Part shown: piece after piece, positions 1 through 9,250 of the stretch
Layout of the letters: each line of letters opens with the position of its first letter
How positions within the stretch are numbered: position 1 is the stretch's first letter
Source of the DNA: DAOTXS01 sp034433515
GTDB taxonomy: Bacteria; Chloroflexota; Anaerolineae; UBA4142
DNA: 64,000 nt
Assembly (NCBI GenBank): GCA_034433515.1
Contig: DAOUAL010000057.1
Span: 62,001-126,000, forward strand
Direction: 5' to 3'
Translations under genes and position numbers: made by a program
Notes under the pieces: generated by a model
Told to the model about the DNA's origin: nothing
The model's database searches: none
Seen by the model: only the letters and a program-made list of their open reading frames with translations

Positions 1-27
1 TATGAAATCCTGAAAGGAAAAATCTAA
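1..27 (+). CDS. 3' tail of an upstream gene (partial)
   Basis: The first 27 bases can be read as nine codons ending in TAA at 25-27. The next gene starts 11 bases later. This would fit the last residues of a gene whose body lies outside the window. Nothing about its function can be said, and the reading could be coincidental. Confidence 0.25.
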   Translation, partial: YEILKGKI

Positions 28-38
28 ACTCACGGACG

Positions 39-1784
39 ATGAAAGATGGATCCATCTTTCGTCTTCCGTCAACGGGGTTGTTCATGGATCGTGCCATTCC
101 ATTTACTGCGAACGAAGAAATCGAACTGTATATGCGCACCTACTATTCGCTCTTGCGCTCGAGTGGCGTGATTCAGATCAAGTCGCTCATCGAGACGCAT
201 ACGCAGATGGATTCGTCGTTGCACTTGTACGCTCGCGCCGAGCATCCGGATATGGCGGCGTTGGTGTACACCACGTTGCGCTTGCCGGAATGCATCAATC
301 AAGTCCGACTGGTGTTGCTGGGTCAGTCGGATGAGGTGTTCGATAAAGCCGGCTATACGGATGTGGAGCATTGGCAAGAGGTGAGCGCGGCAGGACGCCG
401 GCGCAAAATGTTTTTCGATGGCAAGGATACGTTGGCGGCGTTCATTGCGAGCGCTTCCGATATTGACGACCTCATCCCGATGCTGACGGCGTTTCAAATC
501 GAATGGAACAAGATTCACGATTTGCTGGCGCAAGCTGGGGGGATAGAACGCTTGCGTGCGGCGACGCGGTTCGATGAAATGGCGCGCGAAGAATTGGCGC
601 GCGTGTTGCGCATCACCGCGCAAGATTTGACGACGCTGGAGAACATTTGGGGCGACAAGTTGCTCACGCATCTCGCGGCGATGGGGGCAAGCCGCAAGGC
701 ATTTTCGTTACGCTTGCTGGCGGGTTCGCTGGTGGATTATCGGCGGGCGACGCGGAATTGGTGGAATCGCATCGCACGCGACGCCGCTGATTTGTTGGCG
801 GGGCGCCCCGTGTATTTTGTCTCCAGCAACACGCACAGTTTTGCCAATTTGATTTCCGGCTACGCCCAAGCCCACGAACAAGAATTGATCGCCTATATCC
901 AAGATATTCAAAACGAACGGCTGTTGAAAGAATACCGTGACATTCAAGCCGAAAAATCGGAAAGCAGTAAAGAAAGTTTTCTGTACTATGTTCTGAAAAA
1001 GTATCTGGCTGATCCCGCGAATGCGTCCGCCGCCCGCGAAAAAAGTTGCGCCGAACAAGAAGCCGGCTTGACCCATCTGAAAAGCGAACGCTATTTAGAT
1101 GTGGACGCGCAGATTATCGAGTTGAATAAGATTATTCCAGCCCGCTTGGATTCGCGTCTGCCCCGCGAAGGGTTGGAACGTCTGCGTCACAGTCGTGCGG
1201 TGATTTTTAACATTGATTACCCGCTGGGGCTAGCGGCGTACCAAATCCTGTCCGAAGTGGCGCGCAACATTGATCAGATTCAAGGTTTTTATCTGATGGG
1301 CAAAGCCGCTACGCTGAATGGTCGCATCGGCGATGTGATTATTCCGAATGTGGTGTACGACGAGCATTCGCAGAATACCTACTTGTTCAACAATGCTTTT
1401 AGCGCGCGTGATGTTGAGCCGTACTTGGTGTATGGCTCGGTGCTGGATAATCAAAAAGCCATCACAGTGAAAGGGACCTTTTTGCAGAATCGCAAATTTA
1501 TGGAGTTGTTCTACCGGGAAGGATATACCGACATTGAGATGGAAGCCGGTCCCTACTTGTCTGCCGTGTATGAAATGATTTATCCCAAGCGTTACCCGGT
1601 CAATGAAATTATCCGGTTGTACCAAGCCGATTTCGAAATTGGGTTTTTGCATTACGCTTCGGATACGCCGTATAGCAAGGGACAGAATTTGGGCGCGGTG
1701 CATCCTTCGTACTTTGGAATGGATCCCACGTATGCGACGGCGTTGGCAATCTTGGAAAGAATTTTTCGGCGCGAAGCGAAATGA
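39..1784 (+). CDS. Conserved hypothetical protein with a nucleoside-phosphorylase-like C-terminal domain
   Basis: A 581-residue soluble protein with no signal peptide or membrane segment. Residues 1-350 are helical and match no family I can name. From about residue 380 the chain resembles the purine nucleoside phosphorylase / MTA-SAH nucleosidase fold: a Gly-rich segment (MGKAATLNGRIGDVIIP, near 425-445) and the acidic segment TDIEMEAGPY (near 505), which resembles the ribose-binding Met-Glu region of that superfamily. An alternative start is ATG at 84, which begins MDRAIPFTANEE; neither start has a strong ribosome-binding site. The gene ends just before a bidirectional terminator. By inference it is a nucleoside- or nucleotide-handling enzyme with an extra N-terminal module. 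The substrate is unknown and I do not assign a function. Confidence 0.6.
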   Translation: MKDGSIFRLPSTGLFMDRAIPFTANEEIELYMRTYYSLLRSSGVIQIKSLIETHTQMDSSLHLYARAEHPDMAALVYTTLRLPECINQVRLVLLGQSDEVFDKAGYTDVEHWQEVSAAGRRRKMFFDGKDTLAAFIASASDIDDLIPMLTAFQIEWNKIHDLLAQAGGIERLRAATRFDEMAREELARVLRITAQDLTTLENIWGDKLLTHLAAMGASRKAFSLRLLAGSLVDYRRATRNWWNRIARDAADLLAGRPVYFVSSNTHSFANLISGYAQAHEQELIAYIQDIQNERLLKEYRDIQAEKSESSKESFLYYVLKKYLADPANASAAREKSCAEQEAGLTHLKSERYLDVDAQIIELNKIIPARLDSRLPREGLERLRHSRAVIFNIDYPLGLAAYQILSEVARNIDQIQGFYLMGKAATLNGRIGDVIIPNVVYDEHSQNTYLFNNAFSARDVEPYLVYGSVLDNQKAITVKGTFLQNRKFMELFYREGYTDIEMEAGPYLSAVYEMIYPKRYPVNEIIRLYQADFEIGFLHYASDTPYSKGQNLGAVHPSYFGMDPTYATALAILERIFRREAK

Positions 1785-1789
1785 AAAAA

Positions 1790-1820
1790 GGGCGACCGCA
1801 AGGTCGCCCGCGATGTTTTT
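1790..1820. terminator. Bidirectional Rho-independent terminator
   Basis: An 8-bp G+C stem (1790-1797 with 1802-1809) closes a GCAA tetraloop. On the minus strand it is followed at once by a T run (complement of 1784-1789), and on the plus strand by GTTTTT at 1815-1820. It can end both the plus-strand gene stopping at 1784 and the minus-strand gene stopping at 1819. Confidence 0.8.
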
Positions 1821-2716
1821 ATTGCACAGTGATGCTTCCTAGCCCGCCGTCTATTGCAATTTCGATTTTGTTGGACGCGCTGGTGTAATCGGCGCTTTGA
1901 TACGTGTCCCCTGTTTTGGGGAAACGCGTCTGATCTACGCGGAGGCTTCCGATTCCCGCATCCACGCGTATGCGCGCGGCAACGTTTTGTGGAATCGTGA
2001 TTGTCAAGTTGCCCACGCCGCCATTCACACGCATCAGCGTAACGCCGGTATCGGGCGTCGTGATCGTGAGGTTGCCTACGCCAGCGTCAACGCTCAGCGA
2101 AGATACCTTGAGCGCGGATAAATCAAGAGTCGCTCTGCCCACACCACCATTGATGCGCAAGGTCAAATGGAATGGTTGGGTTCAATCCAATCTCCCAACG
2201 GCTGGTGTTTGCGCTACCCAGAGTCCAAGTGCCCCCTTCTTCTTTCAGAGTCAAACGCCCTTCGCTCCCGGCAACGGTGTACGTCTGAGCGATGCGTACG
2301 CCGGGCGCGTGTGTAAATTTGCCTTTCATCAAATCGGTGGCATTCGCCTCAAGCGCGGCAACGTTTGTGCTTGAAACGCCGATGTTCAAATCAATCGTCG
2401 CACTTTTAATGTCGCCGAGCGGTTGAGAGATTTCTTCCGTTGTCCCCCCTGCCATTGGCGCAGTGCCTTGCATGAACGATAGATACAACACCCCGCCAAC
2501 AATCGCGACCCACAACACGAGCACGATCAATCCACCGACGATGGATTGCCTACCGATGATGATTTCCAAACCGATCAAAATGAAAATCAGGGGCCAATAG
2601 CGTGCGGCAATCTCCCAAAACGTGAGCGGCAAAACATTCAAGTTGGCGAGCAAGAACAGTACGCCGATGGTGATGAGAATCAACGGTCCAATCAAACTAG
2701 GTCTGCGGCGTTCCAT
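1819..2716 (-). pseudogene. LiaF/toastrack-type membrane protein split by a frameshift
   Basis: The 5' part (2716 down to about 2160) encodes a short basic N-terminus, three closely spaced hydrophobic helices (about residues 8-75) and the start of a beta-rich domain. The 3' part (about 2166 down to 1819), in a different frame, continues with repeating strands such as NGGVGNLTI and DAGVGNLTI. These are characteristic of the toastrack (DUF4097/DUF2154) fold of LiaF-like proteins. The two reading frames overlap at 2123-2166. Skipping one base near 2157-2165 joins them smoothly (…NPTIP-LTLRINGG…), giving a protein of about 298 residues. A single-base insertion, either real or an assembly error, is therefore the likeliest explanation. 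LiaF family proteins modulate envelope-stress signalling; no cognate kinase is adjacent here. No second start with a good ribosome-binding site supports two separate genes. Confidence 0.7.
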
Positions 2717-2730
2717 GAATCCTCCTTGAT

Positions 2731-2808
2731 ATTGCGAGCGTCATTGCGCAAAGACGTTCTTGGCTAGCAATCTCCGATCCGGTCGGGGATTGCTTGGCGG
2801 CTCGCAAT
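2731..2808. repeat. REP-like imperfect palindrome
   Basis: Outer arms ATTGCGAGC (2731-2739) and GCTCGCAAT (2800-2808) enclose inner arms GCAATCTCC (2767-2775) and GGGGATTGC (2785-2793). This nested hairpin lies between mutL and the LiaF-like gene. It resembles the REP-type hairpins common between bacterial genes. Confidence 0.7.
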
Positions 2809-2820
2809 GACAATCCAAAA

Positions 2821-4584
2821 TCATTTACGCCCAAATTCGCGTTCTAACTGCCCCAGGTTCAGTTGAATCATCGTGGGTCTGCCGTGCGGGCAGGTGCGCG
2901 GGGCGGTTGTCAATTCCAATCGCCGCACCAACTCGCGCATTTCTTCGAGCGACAAAACTTGCCCGCCTTTCACCGCGATGCTTTTGCACACACTCGAGAT
3001 CAAGCGTGCCTCCGCCGATTTTTCCAACGGCTCTTCGCCTTGTTCCATCTCATCAATGATGTGGATCAGCGTGGCGCGCGGATCGCTTTGTTTCATCACG
3101 GCGGGTACCGCGCGCAACAAGATCGTTTGATTGCCAAACTCTTCAAAGCGGAAGCCCACCGAAGTGAGCGCGGCGCGATGGGCATCTAGCGCAGCGTGTT
3201 GCGCCGGCGTCAAAGTCAATGTCAACGGATCGAGCAATTCCTGAGTTGCAACGGTAGCATTGGCGCGTTCCGCCATTAATTGTTCGTACAACACGCGTTC
3301 GTGTGCGGAATGCTGATCAATCAAATACAACCCATCGGGTCCTTCGGCGATGATGTAGGCGGAAAGGATTTGCCCGAGAACGCGGAGCATTGGAAGTTTG
3401 GAGGGTTGGGTGGTTAGGTGATTGGGTGATGGGAGAGGCGGCACGCGGTCGTCTGCCGGCGAAAGAGGGCGATGCAAATCAATCGCGAGTTGCGAGGCTT
3501 CTGCGTTGCGCGGCGTAAAGGATGTGCCGATGCTCACACTGGGAATGGGGGCTTGGGCGACAAGTGCGGCACGCACAGAACGTTGCACAGCGTTGAACAC
3601 GGCGCTTGTATCGCGGAAGCGTACTTCACTTTTGGTGGGGTGCACATTTACGTCCACTGCGTCCGGCGGCAACGCAATATCCAACACGACGATGGGCGCG
3701 CGCCCCACCATCAACGCGGTGTGATACGCTTCGATGACGGCGTGTTGGAGTGTACGATCTTGCACCCAGCGATGATTGACGAAAAAGAACATATATTTGC
3801 GGGTCGAGCGATTGAGGTTGGGCGGCGAAATGAAACCGGCAACCTGAATAGTTTCAAGTTTCAGGTTCGAGGTTTCAGGTTGTGCAATCGTGGAATCTCG
3901 AACCTTGGAACGGGAAACCGGCAACATTTGATTTGCCACTTGGATGCCCAACACCTTGACTAACACGTCAAACAGATTGCCGGTACCGGGCGATTGAAAC
4001 ACCAAGCGGTCATCGCTCACGAGCGAAAAGCGCAACGCCGGAAACGCGAGTGCGTACGCGTGAACCAGATCGGCGATATGCCCGGCTTCGGTGGCTGGCG
4101 TTTTCAAGAATTTCAAACGCGCCGGCACGTGACGAAACAAATCCTCAACGGTAACCATCGTCCCCGCTGGCGCACCGTGCGTGCGTTGTTCAATAATCTT
4201 GCCACCATCCACGCGAATCTGCGTGCCGGTATTTTCGTCGCGCGCACGGGTAATCATCGTTACTCGCGCGACTGCCGCAATCGAGGGTAACGCTTCACCG
4301 CGAAAGCCGAGCGTCCGGATGTTGAACAAATCGTCCACCGAGTTGAGTTTGCTCGTCGCGTGGCGCGCAAAGGCGGTTTGAACCTCGTTCGCGGGAATGC
4401 CCGCCCCATCGTCCACCACCCGGATCAAACGTTGGCCCCCGTTCCGGATTTCCACTTTGATTTCGCGCGCGCCAGCATCAATCGAGTTTTCGATCAACTC
4501 TTTGACCACCGACGCCGGTCGCTCGATCACTTCGCCCGCCGCAATTTTTGACGCAAGGTCTTCAGAAAGAATGTGAATAGTCAT
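2821..4584 (-). CDS. mutL: DNA mismatch repair protein MutL
   Basis: A 587-residue MutL that couples mismatch recognition by MutS to strand incision. The N-terminal GHKL ATPase has GEVIERPASVVKELIENS (the catalytic Glu and Asn), DDGAGI, TLGFRGEAL and a GTMVTVEDLF segment. The C-terminal dimerisation domain carries DQHSAHERVLYE, close to the endonuclease motif DQHA-x2-E-x4-E with Ser for Ala, and CPHGRPT near the end, so it should be a nicking-type MutL. The start at 4584 is chosen because MTIHILSEDLASKIAAGEV is the usual MutL N-terminus; an upstream in-frame extension to 4647 has no support. There is no Shine-Dalgarno. A TACAAT box (4597-4592) lies 7 bases before the ATG, suggesting a leaderless mRNA. 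A repeat-derived segment sits in frame near residues 225-250. MutS is not in the window. Confidence 0.95.
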   Translation of the reverse strand: MTIHILSEDLASKIAAGEVIERPASVVKELIENSIDAGAREIKVEIRNGGQRLIRVVDDGAGIPANEVQTAFARHATSKLNSVDDLFNIRTLGFRGEALPSIAAVARVTMITRARDENTGTQIRVDGGKIIEQRTHGAPAGTMVTVEDLFRHVPARLKFLKTPATEAGHIADLVHAYALAFPALRFSLVSDDRLVFQSPGTGNLFDVLVKVLGIQVANQMLPVSRSKVRDSTIAQPETSNLKLETIQVAGFISPPNLNRSTRKYMFFFVNHRWVQDRTLQHAVIEAYHTALMVGRAPIVVLDIALPPDAVDVNVHPTKSEVRFRDTSAVFNAVQRSVRAALVAQAPIPSVSIGTSFTPRNAEASQLAIDLHRPLSPADDRVPPLPSPNHLTTQPSKLPMLRVLGQILSAYIIAEGPDGLYLIDQHSAHERVLYEQLMAERANATVATQELLDPLTLTLTPAQHAALDAHRAALTSVGFRFEEFGNQTILLRAVPAVMKQSDPRATLIHIIDEMEQGEEPLEKSAEARLISSVCKSIAVKGGQVLSLEEMRELVRRLELTTAPRTCPHGRPTMIQLNLGQLEREFGRK

Positions 4585-4628
4585 CGGCGATATTGTAACA
4601 CAGAAAATCGTGAATTGCGAATTGTAAA

Positions 4629-4657
4629 TTGCGTTTTGCCAAAACATCAGTTACAAT
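4629..4657 (+). promoter_or_regulatory. Sigma-70-type promoter for a leaderless threonine dehydratase mRNA
   Basis: TTGCGT (4629-4634), a 17-base spacer and TACAAT (4652-4657). The predicted transcription start falls at about 4663-4665, directly before the ATG at 4666, so there is no room for a Shine-Dalgarno. Confidence 0.55.
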
Positions 4658-4665
4658 GCGCAGCA

Positions 4666-5658
4666 ATGATTACGTTGCAAGATGTTCACCGTGCCCAGCA
4701 AACGATTCAGCCGTACATTTTTCGCACGCCGTTGCGCGAATCGTTTTTGTTGAGCGAACACATTGGGGCGCGCGTTTTCCTAAAGTTGGAGAATTGGCAA
4801 ATCACGGGGTCGTTCAAGTTGCGCGGTGCGTTGAATCGGATGGCGTTGATGACCGCCGATGAACGCGCACGCGGCATTGTGACGGCGAGCGCCGGCAATC
4901 ATGCGTTGGGTGTGGGCTATGCAGCGCGGCAGATGCATATTGCGCCTGCCACGATTTTTGTGCCGCGCACCGCACCGCGTACCAAGTTGGCAAAACTGCG
5001 CGAGTTTCCGGTGGAGGTGCATCCAGTCGGCGAGACGTACGAGGAGGCACATCGTGCGGCGGAGGAGTACGCGCGCGCGACCGGCGCAACGTTCATTCAC
5101 GCGTACGATGACCCGCGCACGGTCGCTGGGCAGGGTACGTTGGGTTTGGAAATTGTGGCAGATGCGCCGGCGATAGATGCCGTTTTGGTGCCGGTGGGTG
5201 GCGGTGGAATGATTACCGGCATTGCCGTGGCGATCAAGGCGCTTGCGCCAGCGGTGCAAATTATCGGCGTGCAACCAGCGGCATCGCCCTCCTTGCGCGA
5301 TTCCTTGCGCGATGGCGTTTGCTACGAAGAGTATGCCGCCGCGCCAACCATCTGCGATGGACTGGCTGGCGGAATCGGCAAAATGGTGTTCGAGGCGGCA
5401 CAGAAAAAATTCATTGACGAGGTAATCCTTGTCGAAGAAGAAGAGACGCGTGCCGCGATTCGCGCATTGGTGGAAACCCAGCAACTCATCGTGGAAGGAT
5501 CGGGCGCGGTGGGTGTTGCGGCACTCTTGGCGCGCAAGATTGATTTGAGCGGCAAGCGGGTGGCGGTGGTGCTTAGTGGTGGAAACATTGATCTGGAATT
5601 GCTCTCTCAAATAATAAATCTCAAATCCCAGACTTCAAATGACAAAACCGCCGATTAG
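4666..5658 (+). CDS. ilvA: Threonine/serine dehydratase, PLP-dependent
   Basis: A 330-residue fold-type II PLP enzyme that would deaminate threonine to 2-oxobutanoate (and serine to pyruvate), the entry into isoleucine synthesis or amino-acid catabolism. The PLP lysine lies in TGSFKLRGA (about residues 45-53), an asparagine in SAGNHALGVG binds the cofactor ring, and the glycine loop VGGGGMITG binds the phosphate. It lacks the C-terminal ACT domain of feedback-regulated IlvA and so resembles the short catabolic or serine-racemase-like form; the exact substrate is uncertain. The start at 4666 gives the family-typical N-terminus. The last ~15 codons (about 5608-5655) read through a low-complexity repeat (IINLKSQTSND) not expected in the family. 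The gene overlaps the next one by 20 bases. Confidence 0.88.
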   Translation: MITLQDVHRAQQTIQPYIFRTPLRESFLLSEHIGARVFLKLENWQITGSFKLRGALNRMALMTADERARGIVTASAGNHALGVGYAARQMHIAPATIFVPRTAPRTKLAKLREFPVEVHPVGETYEEAHRAAEEYARATGATFIHAYDDPRTVAGQGTLGLEIVADAPAIDAVLVPVGGGGMITGIAVAIKALAPAVQIIGVQPAASPSLRDSLRDGVCYEEYAAAPTICDGLAGGIGKMVFEAAQKKFIDEVILVEEEETRAAIRALVETQQLIVEGSGAVGVAALLARKIDLSGKRVAVVLSGGNIDLELLSQIINLKSQTSNDKTAD

Positions 5659-6529
5659 TCCTTACATTGTTCTGATGATCGGTATTTTGGCGGTCTCGTC
5701 CGCCGCGATTATTATTTTCTTTGTACGCGCCGAAGGGGTGCCCGCCGTTGCCATCGCCGCGTTGCGTCTCACGTTTGCCTCACTTGCGCTTGCCCCATTT
5801 GTGTGGACCCGCGCGCGCGGCGAGTGGGCTAGACTTGCGCGGCGCGATTTTGCGTTAGCGATGCTTGCCGGCGTTTTGCTCGCGCTTCATTTTGCCTTTT
5901 GGATTTCATCGCTCGATTACACCTCGGTGATGAGTTCGGTCGTGTTTGTCAGCACCAACCCAATTTTTGTTGGACTGGCATCGGTAGTGCTGCTACGTGA
6001 ATCGTTGCAACGCGGCACCATTCTCGGAATTGTAATTGCGGTGATAGGTGGTGCGCTCATTGCCCTCAGCGATTTAGAACAAACGGGGACGGAATCGTTG
6101 CAAGGAAATTTGCTCGCACTGGCGGGCGCCGTAACCGTGTCCGGCTACTTGCTTATCGGACGACGTTTGCGCAAACAATTATCGTTGCTGGCGTACATCG
6201 GTTTGGTGTATTCAACGGCGGCGGTCGTGTTGCTCGCAATGGCAATCGCGATGGGCGCCAATTTGTTAGCGTACTCAATGACTGGGTACGTGTGGGTGGC
6301 GTTGCTGGCGGCGGGACCGCAATTGATTGGACACACCTCGTACAACTGGGCGTTGAAATATGTCAGTGCAACGTTTGTTACCGTAACCTTGCTTGCTGAG
6401 CCAATCGGTGCAACCTTGTTGGCAATTCCGATTCTTGCCCAAATTCCCTCGCCTATCAAGGTGGTGGGCGGTGCGCTGATTCTGGCTGGGATTTATTTGG
6501 CGGCGCGGGCGGAGACGCAGAAACAGTAG
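5639..6529 (+). CDS. EamA/DMT-family transporter
   Basis: A 296-residue integral membrane protein with about ten hydrophobic helices in two similar halves (two EamA domains), typical of the drug/metabolite transporter superfamily. The second half carries the family-like segment FVTVTLLAEPIGATLLA. It starts inside the 3' end of the dehydratase gene (20-base overlap), so the two are probably co-transcribed and translationally coupled. An amino-acid or metabolite exporter would fit that context, but the substrate cannot be read from the sequence. Confidence 0.85.
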   Translation: MTKPPISPYIVLMIGILAVSSAAIIIFFVRAEGVPAVAIAALRLTFASLALAPFVWTRARGEWARLARRDFALAMLAGVLLALHFAFWISSLDYTSVMSSVVFVSTNPIFVGLASVVLLRESLQRGTILGIVIAVIGGALIALSDLEQTGTESLQGNLLALAGAVTVSGYLLIGRRLRKQLSLLAYIGLVYSTAAVVLLAMAIAMGANLLAYSMTGYVWVALLAAGPQLIGHTSYNWALKYVSATFVTVTLLAEPIGATLLAIPILAQIPSPIKVVGGALILAGIYLAARAETQKQ

Positions 6530-6576
6530 GCGGGAGACAGTAGGCAGAACGCAGAAGACAGGAAGCAAGAAGTAGG

Positions 6577-7218
6577 ATGATTAGGTATATTTTATTCGAT
6601 CTTGATGATACGCTTTACAAGCCGACCTCCGGCTTGATGCAAGAAATCAGCGAGCGGATGAGTGAGTATATGGTTACGCGCATCGGCATTCCGCCCGATG
6701 ATGTGGATCGCCAACGCAAAGATTATTGGGCGCGGTATGGCACGACGTTGCGCGGGCTGTATATCGAACGCCACATTGACCCGCACGATTTTCTCGATTT
6801 TGTGCACGATGTTGACATTGAAAAATATTTGCAACGGGATGAACGGCTGGATGCGATATTGACGCACTTGCCGCAGACAAAAGCGATCTTCACAAACGCC
6901 CCCAGCGATTATGCGCAACGGGTGTTGCGCGCGCTTGGTGTTGAAAAACACTTTGCCCAAATCTTTGATATCCACTTTATCGAGTATGCGAGCAAACCGA
7001 ATCCCTTGGCGTATGCCCGTGTGGTAGCCGCGTTGCCTGTCCCGCCGACCGAGTGTTTGATGATTGACGATATTGCGCGCAATTTGGTGCCGGCAAAACA
7101 GTTGGGGATGACAACGGTGTGGTTGAACGGGACGGCAGAGCGCTATGGGGTGGAAGGCAAAGAGAGCGCGGATTTCATCATCGCGTCCATTTACGATGTG
7201 GCACACGTGATCAAGTAG
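6577..7218 (+). CDS. HAD-family hydrolase, pyrimidine 5'-nucleotidase-like
   Basis: A 213-residue haloacid-dehalogenase-fold phosphatase. Motif I is FDLDDTLY (nucleophile Asp plus Asp+2), motif II lies in AIFTNAPSDYAQRVL, a conserved Lys lies in EYASKPNPLAY, and motif IV is MIDDIARN. The all-helical cap after motif I matches the SDT1/pyrimidine 5'-nucleotidase group, which dephosphorylates UMP/CMP or damaged nucleotides. The 47-base upstream gap contains GACAGTAGG/CAGAAG-type low-complexity repeats (6530-6572). The GTG start of the following MFS gene is 24 bases downstream. Confidence 0.82.
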   Translation: MIRYILFDLDDTLYKPTSGLMQEISERMSEYMVTRIGIPPDDVDRQRKDYWARYGTTLRGLYIERHIDPHDFLDFVHDVDIEKYLQRDERLDAILTHLPQTKAIFTNAPSDYAQRVLRALGVEKHFAQIFDIHFIEYASKPNPLAYARVVAALPVPPTECLMIDDIARNLVPAKQLGMTTVWLNGTAERYGVEGKESADFIIASIYDVAHVIK

Positions 7219-7242
7219 CCCACCGATTATCCAGATAGACTT

Positions 7243-8391
7243 GTGTCGTTCCTCATCCTTTATGCCGTCGAATTGCTCGATGAATTGATTTATGGTTTGC
7301 AAGGTGCGGTCATTCCCTTTCTGCGCAACGACCTTGTGTTGACCTACACTGAAATCGGATTGTTGTTGAGCGTCCCTGCCTTTGTCGGCATGGTTACCGA
7401 TCCAATCGTGGGCTTGCTGGCGGATACGCGTCATCGCCGTGCGTTGGTCATCGGCGGCATTGTTGTAACAGCGATTGGATTGTGGCTCGTTGGGATCGGA
7501 CAAACTTTCACGCTTGTTTTGTTTGCCTTTACGCTCTTGTTTATCGCCAGCACGGCGTATGTGAGTCTAGCCCAAGCCACGTTGATTGATCGTGATCCAG
7601 CGCGCGCGGAACAAACGATGGCGCGCTGGACGTTGCTGGGAGCGGTTGGAGTAACGATTGCGCCGCTCATCGTTGCCGGCTTGTTCTATCTGGGATACAG
7701 TTGGCGCGGCTTGTATCTTGCGCTGGCAGGTGTCGCCGGCGTTTACCTCGCGCTCTTGTGGCGGCAACGCTTCGATGCGCACGTTGGCGCAGAAAAGCCG
7801 GCGTCGCCGCGCGCGCTGTGGAATGCTTTCCAAGTCGCACTGAAACTGCCGGCGTTGTGGCGCTGGATCATCCTCACTGAACTCGCCGATTTGATGCTCG
7901 ACAAGTTGCTCGAAGTCACCGGCTTGTACTTTCACGACGTGGTGGGCGTTGATCTGGGCGCGGCGAGTTTAGCGGTTGCGTTGTTCACGATGGGTGGGTT
8001 GCTCGGGAATACAGTGCTGGTGCCGTTGCTCGAACGCGTGGAGGGTCTCCAGGTTTTGCGGACAAGTGCGATCATTGTGTTGATCACTTATCTCGCATTT
8101 TTGCTCATTCCAATCCCATGGCTCAAGTTTGGTTTGATCGCCGTCATCAGTTTTGCCACTTCGGGGTGGTATCCCATTTTGCGCGGACGCGCCTTCGCCG
8201 AGTTGCCGGGACAATCTGGTATCGTGGTGTCGCTGACTTCGTTGGGTAATGTTTCAAGCATCATCGTGCCGTTGATGATTGGACGCATCGCCGACGAGTT
8301 GGGTTTGCAATGGGCAATGGGGTTGCTGGTACTGGGGCCCTTCGCATTGATCGTTGGAGTGCCTCAATCAAACGGAATACGAAACACGTAA
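7243..8391 (+). CDS. Major facilitator superfamily transporter
   Basis: A 382-residue permease with about 12 hydrophobic helices. The loop between helices 2 and 3 (VTDPIVGLLADTRHRRA) matches the MFS signature GxLaDrxGrr. The start is GTG at 7243; no ATG in the first 40 codons would keep helix 1. There is little room for a ribosome-binding site after the preceding stop at 7218, so it is probably co-transcribed with the HAD gene. The substrate is unknown. Confidence 0.8.
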   Translation: MSFLILYAVELLDELIYGLQGAVIPFLRNDLVLTYTEIGLLLSVPAFVGMVTDPIVGLLADTRHRRALVIGGIVVTAIGLWLVGIGQTFTLVLFAFTLLFIASTAYVSLAQATLIDRDPARAEQTMARWTLLGAVGVTIAPLIVAGLFYLGYSWRGLYLALAGVAGVYLALLWRQRFDAHVGAEKPASPRALWNAFQVALKLPALWRWIILTELADLMLDKLLEVTGLYFHDVVGVDLGAASLAVALFTMGGLLGNTVLVPLLERVEGLQVLRTSAIIVLITYLAFLLIPIPWLKFGLIAVISFATSGWYPILRGRAFAELPGQSGIVVSLTSLGNVSSIIVPLMIGRIADELGLQWAMGLLVLGPFALIVGVPQSNGIRNT

Positions 8392-8402
8392 AGGAGGCGA
8401 TC

Positions 8403-9224
8403 GTGAAAGTTTACATTTCTACGGATATGGAAGGCGTGAGCGGGGTTGTGCATTCCGACCAAACCGATTCGGCGCATCCCTCGTACGAGCGCGCGCGCAA
8501 ATTGATGATCGGTGAAGTGAATGCCGCCATTGAGGGTGCGTTCAAAGGCGGGGCGACTGAAGTACTTGTTAATGACTCGCATGCCAGTATGCGCAACTTG
8601 CCCATCGAGGATTTGCATCCCGACGCGATCTTGTTGAGCGGCACGCCCAAACCCTACTCGATGATGGCAGGCATTGATGCCAGTTTCGATGGCGTGTTTT
8701 TCACCGGCTATCACGCGCGCGCCGGTTCCTCATTTGCCAACATTGATCACACGTACTATGGACCCACTATGGTGCAAGGGGTTTGGCTTAATAATATCGA
8801 AGTGGGTGAAGTGGGGTTAAACGCCGCGCTTGCCGGCTATTTCGGTGTGCCGGTGTTGCTCTTCACTGGCGATCAGACCGCCTGTGCGCAAGCCAAAGAA
8901 TTGCTTGGCGCGGATTTGGAAACGGTTGTCGTCAAGGAAGCAGTAGGGCGTGTGGCAGCCAAGAACTTGCATCCTACCAAAGTGCACGCGCTCATCCGCG
9001 CCGCCGCTGAGCGCGCGCTCAAGCGCAAACGCGCGCCGTTCGTTCTCGAGCCGCCTATCACCTTACGACTTGCACTCGCGCGTTCATCGCAAGCCGAACG
9101 GTGTCTGTTGATGCCCAATGTCAAATTGGTTGCGCCGCGCGTGGTTGAGTTCACGCACGAGGATTACGCCGTGCTGTTCAATGCGTTTCGCGGTTTGCTC
9201 ATTTTGGCAGATGTGATGGTGTGA
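8403..9224 (+). CDS. dppA: M55-family D-aminopeptidase (DppA-like)
   Basis: A 273-residue zinc peptidase of the DppA family, which releases N-terminal D-amino acids from small peptides such as those from peptidoglycan turnover. Expected metal ligands are visible: Asp8 and Glu10 in YISTDMEG, His in NDSHASMRN, His in GYHARAG, and a later Glu in NIEVGEVGLNA. The start is GTG 8403, placed 12 bases after the MFS stop behind AAAGGAGG (8393-8400); the upstream in-frame ATG at 8310 lies inside the MFS gene. In some bacteria dppA sits with peptide transporters. Here the MFS neighbour could play a related part, which is only a guess. Confidence 0.88.
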   Translation: MKVYISTDMEGVSGVVHSDQTDSAHPSYERARKLMIGEVNAAIEGAFKGGATEVLVNDSHASMRNLPIEDLHPDAILLSGTPKPYSMMAGIDASFDGVFFTGYHARAGSSFANIDHTYYGPTMVQGVWLNNIEVGEVGLNAALAGYFGVPVLLFTGDQTACAQAKELLGADLETVVVKEAVGRVAAKNLHPTKVHALIRAAAERALKRKRAPFVLEPPITLRLALARSSQAERCLLMPNVKLVAPRVVEFTHEDYAVLFNAFRGLLILADVMV

Positions 9225-9250
9225 GCGTAAAACGTAAAGCGGGAGACGTG

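Noticed and set aside
4585..4647. Longer MutL N-terminus
   Set aside because: The extra residues are encoded by AT-rich DNA that contains the -10 box. MutL orthologues begin at the MTIHIL position.
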